This document shows, piece after piece, positions 1-6,505 of a stretch of DNA of 7,315 nt. The notes beneath the pieces are model-generated. The model ran no database searches. It saw only the letters and a program-made list of their open reading frames with translations, and was not told where the DNA came from. Source of the stretch: Candidatus Sumerlaeota bacterium (lineage in GTDB: Bacteria; Sumerlaeota; Sumerlaeia; MVZB01; JAJFLK01); NCBI GenBank assembly GCA_021772735.1, contig JAJFLK010000174.1:1-7315 (forward strand). Reading direction: 5' to 3'. The first letter of the stretch is position 1, and every line of letters begins with the position of its first letter. A program made the translations under genes and the position numbers.

Positions 1-258
1 GTCTTCGTCGGCTTGTTCGAGAACATCCCAAGTGTCGGTCGCGGTGGATGTATAAGGGAAGCGCGTGTGATCGTCGATGATCAGATGGAGCGAATTGTGC
101 AACGTTGTCTGATTCGTCTCATCGGCGGTGTTGTAGTAACCGGCGGGCGGCTGGGCTGTGCCCGGCATCGCCATCGCCGCGAAGAACGTCGCAATTACGA
201 GAGTAGACACTCCCGCCCACGCTGTGTTTCGGAAAAAACTCAAGCACCTGATCCCCAT
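1..258 (-). CDS. Endonuclease I family secreted nuclease, N-terminal part (runs off left edge)
   Basis: Reading the minus strand from an ATG at 258 gives 86 codons open to the window edge, so the gene is partial at its 3' end. Residues 1 to about 35 form a signal peptide (MGIRCLSFFRNTAW, then a hydrophobic stretch to MPGTAQ), with cleavage probably near GTA/QPP. The mature start, PPAGYYNTADETNQTTLHN, followed by LHLIIDDHT, FPYTSTATDTWDVLE and ADED, closely follows the opening of endonuclease I (EndA/Endonuclease_1) proteins: GYY, a Leu-rich helix ending II-x-x-H, then a Trp-x-x-Leu segment before Asp residues. Family members are periplasmic or extracellular nucleases that cut DNA and often RNA. 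The His-metal catalytic core lies beyond this window, so activity cannot be judged. A strong ribosome binding site (GGAGG, 8-nt spacer) fixes the start. The gene follows fbpC across 259 bp and probably has its own promoter. Confidence 0.75.
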   Translation of the reverse strand, partial: MGIRCLSFFRNTAWAGVSTLVIATFFAAMAMPGTAQPPAGYYNTADETNQTTLHNSLHLIIDDHTRFPYTSTATDTWDVLEQADED

Positions 259-266
259 TTCGGAAT

Positions 267-271
267 CCTCC
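267..271 (-). promoter_or_regulatory. Ribosome binding site of the endonuclease I gene
   Basis: The minus strand reads GGCGGAGGATTCCGAAATG. GGAGG with an 8-nt spacer is a near-ideal Shine-Dalgarno site. It is the main reason for placing the start of the left-edge gene at 258. Confidence 0.75.
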
Positions 272-478
272 GCCTCTTAAAAATGTTGAACTTTGTATCT
301 ATCTCTTGGGACGCAACCAGTGACCCGCTAAAGACAATGACACACAAACGACAGAGGACGCTCGCATGATTTAACTGCCGCGTCAAGGGGTGAAGGGCAA
401 TTATTTCACCATTTGCAAAATTCGCAATTCAGATACGAAATCCCGTTTCGGCACCTGGACCAGCCGATTCGAAAACCT

Positions 479-512
479 AAAAAAAGAGGTGAAAAGAAGA
501 TTCGGAGCCCGA
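479..512 (-). terminator. Weak candidate terminator after fbpC
   Basis: Just past the fbpC stop, the minus strand has a short hairpin TCGG-GCT-CCGA (502-512). It is followed by T-rich sequence that includes CTTCTTTTC and a run of seven T (479-485). The position is right for the end of the fbp operon. The stem is only 4 bp and the T7 run is about 16 nt away from it, so this may be chance. Confidence 0.22.
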
Positions 513-517
513 CTTTT

Positions 518-1678
518 CTAATGGGGCAGGCCCTGGACGGGCTCTTCGACGTGTACCCTTACGTTTTGGCCGGTTTCGAAATGCTGGCTGGGGCCGATCC
601 GCACGCGCAGGCGTTCGCCGCACGGGAGCTGCACCGAAGCGTGCTGGTGATTGCCGTGGAAATCGATCGACTGAATTTGACCCCGAATCGGCCCCGCACC
701 AGAGGTCGCGATCGAACCCGAGCCGGCTCGAAGGCTCACAGCGGCGCTCGCCTGAAGAGATAGATTTAGGTGAGCCGATCCGTTCGCACCGGACCGCTCG
801 TCCGCGATGTCTTCGAGCCTGATCGATTCGGGCCGGAGCAGGAGCTGAACGTTCCCGGCAGGGCACGGTTGTGCCAGCCGCAGCTCGCCCAACCCGCACC
901 TGACGCATTCTCCGTCTGATTCGCCCGCGACAAGATTAACCGCTCCGGAAATCTCGGCGACTTCGCGGCTCGCGGGGCTCAGGTAAACATCGCGCGGCGC
1001 TCCCATCTTGAGGATGCGTCCTTCGCTCATCACCGCCACGCGCGTTCCGACGTTGAAGGCCTCTTCCTGATCGTGCGTGACGAAAATCGAAGTCGTGCCG
1101 GCTTCGCGCAGAATACGATCCAGCTCTTTGCGGACCTGGCGGCGCCGCGTTGCGTCGAGATTGGAAAACGGCTCGTCCAGAAGAACGACGTCGGGGTCTG
1201 GAGCCAACGCGCGCGCCAGCGCGACGCGCTGCTGCTGGCCGCCCGAAAGCTCATGCGGCATGCTCGCGCCCTGATCGGGGAGGCCGACGAGCTCAAGCAT
1301 TTCATCGACGCGCTTGCGCCGTGCCACGCGTCCCCGGACGCCAAAGCCGATGTTGTCGCGGACGTTCAAGTGCGGGAAGAGCGCGTAATCCTGAAATACG
1401 AATCCGATGCGGCGTTGATCGGGCGGGACGATCCGGCCCCCTCGGTTGCCCGTGCGCGCGCATATATCCACGACCGTCCGGTCCCTGACGGCGATCGTGC
1501 CCGAGTCGGGCTGCTCGAACCCCGCGATAAGGCGCAGCAATGTCGTCTTGCCGCATCCGCTCGGGCCGAGCAGAGAGAGCGTCTGGCCCTGCTCGAGATC
1601 GAAGCTCACGCTATCGACGGCATTGATCGCGCCGAAGCGTTTGTTCAACGACCTGCACTGGATGCCGATTTTCTTCAA
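518..1678 (-). CDS. fbpC: Fe(III) ABC transporter ATP-binding protein
   Basis: The 386-residue ATPase should power ferric-iron import from the cytoplasmic face of the inner membrane. All ABC motifs are intact: Walker A GPSGCGKT (38-45), Q-loop Gln96 in FVFQDYALFPHL, signature LSGGQ (144-148), Walker B VVLLDEP (164-170), D-loop SNLD, and switch His202 in VTHDQEE. The FVFQDYALFPHL block and the C-terminal TOBE region (LRPESIRLED near 281-290, then about 330-380) fit the FbpC/AfuC iron group, and the gene follows iron-type binding and permease genes. The start is TTG at 1678: no ATG is available before the catalytic core, and AGGA sits 8 nt upstream. The TOBE region carries a Ser/Ala/Gly-rich stretch at about 294-330 that looks like an insertion. 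A CxxC pair (Cys258, Cys261) is also present. Iron is the likely substrate; it is inferred from family and neighbours. Confidence 0.92.
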   Translation of the reverse strand: MKKIGIQCRSLNKRFGAINAVDSVSFDLEQGQTLSLLGPSGCGKTTLLRLIAGFEQPDSGTIAVRDRTVVDICARTGNRGGRIVPPDQRRIGFVFQDYALFPHLNVRDNIGFGVRGRVARRKRVDEMLELVGLPDQGASMPHELSGGQQQRVALARALAPDPDVVLLDEPFSNLDATRRRQVRKELDRILREAGTTSIFVTHDQEEAFNVGTRVAVMSEGRILKMGAPRDVYLSPASREVAEISGAVNLVAGESDGECVRCGLGELRLAQPCPAGNVQLLLRPESIRLEDIADERSGANGSAHLNLSLQASAAVSLRAGSGSIATSGAGPIRGQIQSIDFHGNHQHASVQLPCGERLRVRIGPSQHFETGQNVRVHVEEPVQGLPH

Positions 1679-1686
1679 CGTCGTTT

Positions 1687-1690
1687 TCCT
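1687..1690 (-). promoter_or_regulatory. Ribosome binding site supporting the TTG start of fbpC
   Basis: The minus strand reads TTTAGGAAAACGACGTTG. AGGA with an 8-nt spacer supports initiation at the TTG at 1678. The next in-frame ATG would remove the nucleotide-binding core. Confidence 0.6.
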
Positions 1691-1723
1691 AAATGCGCCT
1701 GTGCGACGCTCCGTCCCTCAAGG

Positions 1724-3358
1724 TCATCCTCTGCGCCGATTCCCGTAGGTCACTCGCAGTCGGCGCTCCTGATTCAGGATCAAGACCACCGAGAACGCCG
1801 AGACGACGATCAGGACCAGCGCCGGGACCGAAGCCTGTGCGAACAGACCTTCAGCGGCGGCCGACCACACTTCGGTCACGAGCGTCTCGAAACCGGGCGG
1901 ACTGAGGATCAGCGTCAAAGGAAGTTCCTTGATCGTCGTCAGGAATACAAGCGCCATCCCGGCGGCCATGCCGGGAACGATCAGCGGAACCGTGACGCTT
2001 GCAAACGCGGCGAGGCGGCCGCGGCCGAGGCTGCGCGCGGCTTCTTCGAGCCGGGGCGGAACCTGGAGCAGACTGGTCCGGAGCGCGCCGATTGCCTGCG
2101 GCAGAAATCGTATGACGTATGCGAAGACCAGCAGCACGAGCGTCTGATAAAACCATCCCAACCAGCGCGCGCCGAAAAAAACGAGCGCCAGCGCGACGAC
2201 GATGCCGGGCAGGGCGTTGCTCAGATACGTCGCTCGATCGACCAGAGTCACCGCCCGGCCTCGATATCGCACGGCCAGGAATGCGACGGGCAGTGCCGCA
2301 ACGACCCCGCCGGCGCCTGCAAGAGTCGCGGTCTTGATCGAGTTTACAACGAGCTGCGGCGCCAGCTGGATGCCCCCGGCCTGAGCCGCTCCCTGCGCGG
2401 CCCAGTATACGATGACCAGAATCGGAGTCGCGAGCGAGAGCCCGGCGACAAGCGCGCAAAAGCCAAACGCCGGCCACCGCCAACGGCCCAGCGCCACGGG
2501 GGCGGCAGGACGCGGTGACCCGCCGCCGGATCGGTGAAACGTCGCCTGGCCGCGCGTCAGCGTCTCGCCGAATAGCACAACCACGGTGATCGCGACGAGC
2601 ATCAACGCCATCAGGGCCGCCGTGCTCCGGTCAAATGAACTCTTGTATTGGGTGTAAATAACTCGCGTGAACGAATTGAAGCGCATGAGCGCGGGCGTGC
2701 CGAAATCGCTCAACGTATACAGCGCAACCAGAAGCGATCCGGCTGCGATCGATGGCCGAAGGTTAGGCAGTAAAACTCGCCGGAAGTAAGCCAAAGGCGA
2801 GCAGCCCAGCCCGCGCGCGGCCTCTTCGAGCGATGGGTCCATCCTGCGCAGCGCGGCTCGGACGTTGAGCACGACGAACGGAAAATTGATCAGCGTGATG
2901 ACAAGCGCCGCGCCGAACAATCCGGAAAGTTCCGGCATGCGTTCCATGCCAAAAGGCTCCAGAGCGCGTGCCGCCATGCCGCGCGGCGCGAGAAGGGCTT
3001 TATACGCATAGGCCGCGATATAGGACGGGATGGCGAGAGGAAGGATGGCGGCCATTGACCAGAACCTGCGTCCGGGCACATCACTGCGCGATGTGATCCA
3101 CGCCAGCGGCACACCGATCAAGACTGATGCCGTCGTCGTGATCGCGGCAAGCGTGATGCTGTTCCAGAAAACTTGCCAGACTCGCGGACGCAGAAAGTAC
3201 CGCCATCCCTCGCTGCCGGCTCCCGAAGCACGCACGAGCAGATAAATAAGCGGAAGGAGAGTCGCTGCGGCGACAGTCAATCCCACAGCCAGCAGCGCTC
3301 GGGGCGGTGGTTTTAGAGGGCGGCGGGACCAGCCCCGATTGTTTCGGCGGCTGATCAC
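1724..3358 (-). CDS. fbpB: Fe(III) ABC transporter permease, fused two-domain type
   Basis: The 544-residue inner-membrane protein has two binding-protein-dependent permease domains in one chain, which is usual for FbpB/SfuB/FutB. About 12 hydrophobic spans are visible, for example near 21-43, 63-92, 145-168, 203-222, 247-266, 297-320, 337-364, 377-420, 458-478 and 510-528. Each half carries an EAA loop that docks the ATPase: EEAARGLGCSPLAYFRRVLLP (178-198) and EEAARSLGRGRLAAFASVTVP (438-458). The two loops are clearly related, which reflects the internal duplication. The N-terminus is Arg-rich (SRRNNRGWSRR), consistent with a cytoplasmic start. The start is GTG at 3358, overlapping the fbpA stop as GTGA. 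No well-spaced ribosome binding site is seen, so translation is probably coupled to fbpA. The length is normal for the family. Confidence 0.93.
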   Translation of the reverse strand: MISRRNNRGWSRRPLKPPPRALLAVGLTVAAATLLPLIYLLVRASGAGSEGWRYFLRPRVWQVFWNSITLAAITTTASVLIGVPLAWITSRSDVPGRRFWSMAAILPLAIPSYIAAYAYKALLAPRGMAARALEPFGMERMPELSGLFGAALVITLINFPFVVLNVRAALRRMDPSLEEAARGLGCSPLAYFRRVLLPNLRPSIAAGSLLVALYTLSDFGTPALMRFNSFTRVIYTQYKSSFDRSTAALMALMLVAITVVVLFGETLTRGQATFHRSGGGSPRPAAPVALGRWRWPAFGFCALVAGLSLATPILVIVYWAAQGAAQAGGIQLAPQLVVNSIKTATLAGAGGVVAALPVAFLAVRYRGRAVTLVDRATYLSNALPGIVVALALVFFGARWLGWFYQTLVLLVFAYVIRFLPQAIGALRTSLLQVPPRLEEAARSLGRGRLAAFASVTVPLIVPGMAAGMALVFLTTIKELPLTLILSPPGFETLVTEVWSAAAEGLFAQASVPALVLIVVSAFSVVLILNQERRLRVTYGNRRRG

Positions 3359-4398
3359 TCCAGAGCGCCGACCTTTTGTAGAAGCTCGAGCGTGCCCTTG
3401 AGATCGGACAAATCGCTCAGGTCGATCTCAGGCGTATCAATCTCGGCCAACGGCTTGAGCGCCGGGTTTGCATGCACGCCTTCGACGAGCGGATACTCGT
3501 TCGTCTCGTCCGCGAAAAACTGCTGCGCCTCAGTGCCGAGCAGATACTGAATGAACTTAAGCGCGGCCTCGGAATTACTCGACGTGCCGAGCATGCCGAC
3601 ACCGGCGACGTTGATGAGCGCGCCGACGTCGCCGCGAGTCGGATAGTAATTGCGAACCGGGAAGCTATCGCCGCGTTCACCGAGGAAGCGAAACAGGTAA
3701 TAATGATTCACGAAACCGACATCGACCTCGCCATCTCCCAAGGCGGCGACGATCGCCGAATTCTTCGGGTAGATGCGCGGCTCGTTCGCGATGATGGCCG
3801 TCAGCCACTCTTCGGTGGCGTCCTCGCCGAGATCGACCCGCATGGCCGTCACGAAAGCTTGGAACGAACCATTGGTCGGGGCCCAGCCGATGCGGCCCTT
3901 CCACGCGGGTTCGGTGAAGCTGAGGATCGACGACGGCAAATCGTCCACGTCCACGGCATCGGTGTTGTAGCCGACGACACGCGCGCGACCTGAAGTCCCG
4001 ACCCATGCTCCCGAAGGAGAGCGAAAGCGAGCTTCGACGCGGTCGAGCACCGCGGCCGGCAACGTCGCGAGCATGTCTTCGGCCGCCAGCGCGCCCAGGG
4101 CGCCGGCATCCTGACTATAAAATACGTCCGCCGGGCTGCGATGGCCCTCTTCGAGGATCGTTGCGGCCATCTCGGCCGAGTCGCCATATTTAACCCGAAC
4201 CTCGATGCCGGTTGAAGACTGAAACTTCTCGATGATCGGGCCGACGAGGCTCTTGCCCCTGCCCGAGTAAAGCGTGATCGATTCCTCTGCCGCCGATGCC
4301 GGAATCGGCGCCCCAAAAGCGCACAGAACCCAAAGCGTCAGGCACGTGCCGATGAACGTCCTGCGGGAAAAAACGCTTAGCCCCGAAGTGAGAAACAT
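3355..4398 (-). CDS. fbpA: Fe(III) ABC transporter periplasmic substrate-binding protein
   Basis: The 347-residue exported protein should capture ferric iron in the periplasm and deliver it to FbpB. The mature chain opens ESITLYSGRGKSLVGPII, the typical opening of FbpA/FutA-type proteins. The key iron signature is NHYYLFR (231-237), whose adjacent Tyr233 and Tyr234 match the paired tyrosine ligands of FbpA/FutA. SGRARVVGYNTD (136-147) supplies another candidate ligand, Tyr144; Tyr44 is a further candidate. The N-terminus has SRRTFIG (11-17) before a hydrophobic core and ends APIPASA/AEES, so a Tat signal is plausible, although a Sec signal cannot be excluded. The ATG at 4398 is supported by GAGGGGG with a 7-nt spacer. 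It is the first gene of the operon, lies downstream of the Fur box, and its stop overlaps the fbpB start. I am confident of the family; Fe(III) specificity rests on the tyrosine motif and the Fur site. Confidence 0.93.
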   Translation of the reverse strand: MFLTSGLSVFSRRTFIGTCLTLWVLCAFGAPIPASAAEESITLYSGRGKSLVGPIIEKFQSSTGIEVRVKYGDSAEMAATILEEGHRSPADVFYSQDAGALGALAAEDMLATLPAAVLDRVEARFRSPSGAWVGTSGRARVVGYNTDAVDVDDLPSSILSFTEPAWKGRIGWAPTNGSFQAFVTAMRVDLGEDATEEWLTAIIANEPRIYPKNSAIVAALGDGEVDVGFVNHYYLFRFLGERGDSFPVRNYYPTRGDVGALINVAGVGMLGTSSNSEAALKFIQYLLGTEAQQFFADETNEYPLVEGVHANPALKPLAEIDTPEIDLSDLSDLKGTLELLQKVGALE

Positions 4399-4405
4399 GG
4401 TTGAT

Positions 4406-4412
4406 CCCCCTC
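4406..4412 (-). promoter_or_regulatory. Ribosome binding site of fbpA
   Basis: The minus strand reads AAGAGGGGGATCAACCATG. The purine run GAGGGGG ends 7 nt before the ATG, which supports the start chosen for fbpA. Confidence 0.6.
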
Positions 4413-4431
4413 TTGATTTGCCCCTCGAACT

Positions 4432-4481
4432 GGTGCCGCCGGTCCGGGCCCGTGAGCGCTGCCCTCAGGCTGGCTCGCACC
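4432..4481 (-). other. Possible structured segment in the fbpA leader
   Basis: Between the candidate promoter and fbpA, the minus-strand RNA could fold as nested stems. GGTGC pairs with GCACC (4477-4481 with 4432-4436), GAGC pairs with GCTC (4473-4476 with 4454-4457), and GCC-TGAG-GGC forms an inner tip (4461-4470). I recognise no riboswitch class. The segment is very G+C-rich, so such pairing can arise by chance. Confidence 0.2.
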
Positions 4482-4517
4482 GTGTCCCCACGTATACGCT
4501 TCGGCGCGAATGGGGTC

Positions 4518-4548
4518 AATATAAATTGAATCTGAGAATCATTCTCAA
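4518..4548 (-). promoter_or_regulatory. Candidate fbpABC promoter overlapped by the Fur box
   Basis: On the minus strand, TTGAGA (4543-4548, 5 of 6 to TTGACA) and TATATT (4518-4523, 5 of 6 to TATAAT) form a sigma-70-like pair with a 19-nt spacer, longer than ideal. The sequence around it is an A+T-rich island. Transcription would begin near 4511 and give a leader of about 110 nt before fbpA. The -35 element and much of the spacer lie inside the Fur box, as expected for repression. Confidence 0.45.
4533..4547. promoter_or_regulatory. Fur box upstream of fbpABC
   Basis: TGAGAATCATTCTCA is a perfect 7-1-7 inverted repeat. It differs from the classical Fur core TGATAATNATTATCA only at one symmetrical position in each half (T to G, and A to C). 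It lies 135 bp before the fbpA start over a candidate promoter, in front of a Fe(III) importer. This is the standard arrangement for iron-dependent repression, in which Fe-loaded Fur blocks the promoter and iron starvation relieves it. The fur gene is not in this window. Confidence 0.78.
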
Positions 4549-4583
4549 CGGAAGGCAAGCCGAATCAGACCTACTCGAGGCAA

Positions 4584-4596
4584 TTGGCCTGGCCAA
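4584..4596. repeat. Short perfect inverted repeat after the heme-protein gene
   Basis: TTGGCC-T-GGCCAA is a perfect 6-1-6 palindrome about 30 bp past the stop of the di-heme protein gene. It could be a weak hairpin (5-bp stem, 3-nt loop) or a protein-binding site. No T-run follows on the minus strand, so it is not a standard intrinsic terminator. Confidence 0.3.
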
Positions 4597-4625
4597 GACC
4601 GGCTCCATTCCCGGACCAAGCGATC

Positions 4626-6335
4626 TTAATCAGTATATCCTGTCCAATCGCGCGATCCATTGATCGGAGGTCGCGGTTTGATCGGAAGTCGCATCGAGCG
4701 GAGAAACTCGCGCACGGCGCCCTGCTGGGCTTTTGTCAGCGCCTCGAACATCGCCACGGTGTCGTTCGCCTCGCTCCCGGTTCCCGCGTGCATGAGAATC
4801 GCTTCAGTCAGTGTTAGCGCGCGCCCATCGTGCATCCACGGCGCCGTATCGGCGACGCCCCACAGCGGCCGCGTGAGAAACTCGTCGCCCGGCACTTCAA
4901 TGCCTGGAGAGTCTGTGCCTTGCGTGAAACTTTCGGACAGCCCGGTTCCCATCTTGTGGCGGCGCAGATCGCTGTAAAGCGGTACGTCGATGCTGCCGGT
5001 GTTAAAGTCGAACCCCAGCCTCGGGATCGTATCGACGGGGCCGGTCGCGGTGTTCAGGCTGATGGTGAAACCGGGCAGCCGGTCTGGAGGATTGCTTTGG
5101 AGCAACCCGGCCGATCCGGTCACAACTTTGCGTGACATTCCGAATTTGGCGTATTGCATCACCGGCGCGAGGTCTTCGCGGCTTTTCTCCGCGTTCAAGA
5201 GTGTGGGCCTCACCGGAGCGCCGGGAGCCGAGACCCCTCGGGCGGCGCGCTCGCGCATTGGCGGGATGAGAATACGCGGATCGATGACCGTGACGCGCGG
5301 GTCGGTGATGCGCAGGCTCGGAGTGTGGCAATCTGCGCAACCGACGCTTTCAAACAACTGGCGTCCCAGCTCGACGGCGACCGGATTCAGGCCGACGCTC
5401 GATTCGACCGGAGGACGATTCATCGCCACAAAGATCGTGACCGCGGAGATCTCGCCTTCGAGGATTTCGTTTGCGACATCACCGAGGAGCGTTCCATTCG
5501 GGTTGTCGTTAGGCACGAGCCCGCGATCGAGCAGTTCCTTGGGTTGGATGCTGAAGTGGAAATTCATCGCCCCGGTGACAAAATTACGAATGGTGCTGGC
5601 CAGGCCCTTCCAATGGAACGGGCGCACGACGAGATCCGCGCCGACGCCGACGACGTTGCTCTGTCCGGGATCGATCTGGCCCGTGGGCAGCGCGACGAGA
5701 TTGCCGAAATTGATCCCCTTGGTATCCAGACTGACGCTTGCGGCTTGCCCATCGGAGACCGCTTGGGCGATTACGCCATCTCGAAGCGCAAGCAGATCCT
5801 CGGTCATCTCCTCGGCGAGCCGCTGGATGTATCCCGTGCCGAACGTGTGCGGCGGATTGCGGATAAAGCCGACCGTCGAGAGCGGGAACTCGTCGAAGCC
5901 AAACGCGTTCGACGCCGGCCCCGCGCCGCCCCCGGCGATGCCCGGTTCTTTTGCAAACTGAAGAGCGCCGGCCGGTCCGCCCGGACCGCCCTCGGCATCG
6001 AACCCGATGGCCAGATGGCACTCCATGCACGATTGAGCGTCGAGTCCGTTGAAACGCAGAAACGGCAGGTTCGGTCGTCCGGCGATGGTTTGAAGCGACC
6101 GCCTCGGGCCGTCGGGCGCCTCGCCGTAATGATCCGCGCTCGTGAATCGATTGGAGAAAATATGCCGTCCGGCGTCGAAAATCTGATTGAACGTCGCCGT
6201 TCCGTCATTGATGTCGTCTTGAGGAATCCGAACCTCGGGGATGAGATTTCGCGCGTCGCCAATGGCGTTGGTTTCATCCGGGCTCCATGCCCCAATTAGA
6301 GTGATTATCGCCAAGGCCAGTCCGGCCCTCGCCAT
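4626..6335 (-). CDS. Exported di-heme c-type cytochrome, DUF1111/COG3488 di-heme oxidoreductase family
   Basis: The 569-residue protein has a signal peptide (1-24, MARAGLALAIITLIGAW then DETNA) and two heme c attachment motifs: CMECH (Cys103, Cys106, His107) and CADCH (Cys333, Cys336, His337). The RRHKMG motif (458-463) and RPLWGVADTAPWMHDGRA (489-506) are typical of the C-terminal half of di-heme oxidoreductases related to bacterial cytochrome c peroxidase and MauG. The family is annotated as putative peroxidase or thiol oxidoreductase, but its reaction is generally unproven. Members are often encoded near iron-uptake genes, as here, and the protein would act in the periplasm. I chose the ATG at 6335 because AGGAAG lies 6 nt upstream and the signal peptide then begins directly. 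An ATG at 6356 would add seven residues (MKCRKIN) but has a poorer ribosome binding site. It is probably not transcribed from the Fur-box promoter, which lies downstream of it. Confidence 0.88.
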   Translation of the reverse strand: MARAGLALAIITLIGAWSPDETNAIGDARNLIPEVRIPQDDINDGTATFNQIFDAGRHIFSNRFTSADHYGEAPDGPRRSLQTIAGRPNLPFLRFNGLDAQSCMECHLAIGFDAEGGPGGPAGALQFAKEPGIAGGGAGPASNAFGFDEFPLSTVGFIRNPPHTFGTGYIQRLAEEMTEDLLALRDGVIAQAVSDGQAASVSLDTKGINFGNLVALPTGQIDPGQSNVVGVGADLVVRPFHWKGLASTIRNFVTGAMNFHFSIQPKELLDRGLVPNDNPNGTLLGDVANEILEGEISAVTIFVAMNRPPVESSVGLNPVAVELGRQLFESVGCADCHTPSLRITDPRVTVIDPRILIPPMRERAARGVSAPGAPVRPTLLNAEKSREDLAPVMQYAKFGMSRKVVTGSAGLLQSNPPDRLPGFTISLNTATGPVDTIPRLGFDFNTGSIDVPLYSDLRRHKMGTGLSESFTQGTDSPGIEVPGDEFLTRPLWGVADTAPWMHDGRALTLTEAILMHAGTGSEANDTVAMFEALTKAQQGAVREFLRSMRLPIKPRPPINGSRDWTGYTD

Positions 6336-6341
6336 GTTGAT

Positions 6342-6347
6342 CTTCCT
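6342..6347 (-). promoter_or_regulatory. Ribosome binding site deciding the start of the di-heme protein
   Basis: The minus strand reads AGGAAGATCAACATG. AGGAAG with a 6-nt spacer favours the ATG at 6335 over the in-frame ATG at 6356, which has no comparable site. Confidence 0.6.
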
Positions 6348-6488
6348 GCACTTCATTCTTGAACTCGACTTTCTCTGAGGTTTCGGCACGGCCAGGCACA
6401 CAAATACGCCCCCACCCGCAGCTCGTAAACCGGAATTTTCCGCTTCGACCGGTTCAGACCCCTCGAGTTCGATCCGAGACCCTGCCCA

Positions 6489-6505
6489 TCCCATTCAATA
6501 TGGGA
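6489..6505 (-). repeat. Inverted repeat TCCCAT/ATGGGA
   Basis: This is a perfect 6-bp inverted repeat with a 5-nt loop, about 60 bp past the stop of the prepilin-like gene. It may help end that transcript or be an operator. No T-run follows it on the minus strand. Confidence 0.3.

Larger units (their letters stand above)
259..517. other. Intergenic region between fbpC and the nuclease gene
   Basis: No gene on either strand looks real here. Read on the minus strand, it begins with T-rich sequence after the fbpC stop and ends with the strong ribosome binding site of the nuclease gene. It is visibly more A+T-rich than its surroundings, as expected of a promoter region. I could not find a -35/-10 pair with good spacing: a TTGACG near 388-393 has no matching -10 element. 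A small inverted repeat, CGAAA-TCCCG-TTTCG, lies at 436-450. Confidence 0.5.

Noticed and set aside
13..369. Plus-strand open frame at the left edge
   Set aside because: It overlaps the nuclease N-terminus on the minus strand, which has a strong ribosome binding site, signal peptide and family match. The plus-strand product resembles nothing.
413..763. Plus-strand open frame over the fbpC 3' end and the gap
   Set aside because: Most of it is antisense to the conserved C-terminal domain of FbpC. There is no ribosome binding site or recognisable product.
1073..2518. Long plus-strand open frame (481 codons) opposite fbpB and fbpC
   Set aside because: It lies antisense to intact, motif-rich transporter genes. 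Its product is charged, low-complexity Arg/Asp/Glu-rich sequence with no recognisable domain, as expected for a shadow frame in G+C-rich DNA.
4584..4596. TTGGCCTGGCCAA as an intrinsic terminator of the di-heme gene
   Set aside because: The loop is too tight for the full palindrome and no T-run follows on the minus strand. It is kept only as a short repeat.
5154..6299. Long plus-strand open frame (381 codons) opposite the di-heme protein gene
   Set aside because: The minus strand encodes two CxxCH motifs, a signal peptide and family motifs over the same bases. The plus-strand product is Arg/Asp-rich with no domain.
6336..6494. Longer N-terminus for the di-heme protein, starting at 6494
   Set aside because: The extra 53 residues would precede an obvious signal peptide and have no family character. 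A good ribosome binding site marks the ATG at 6335.
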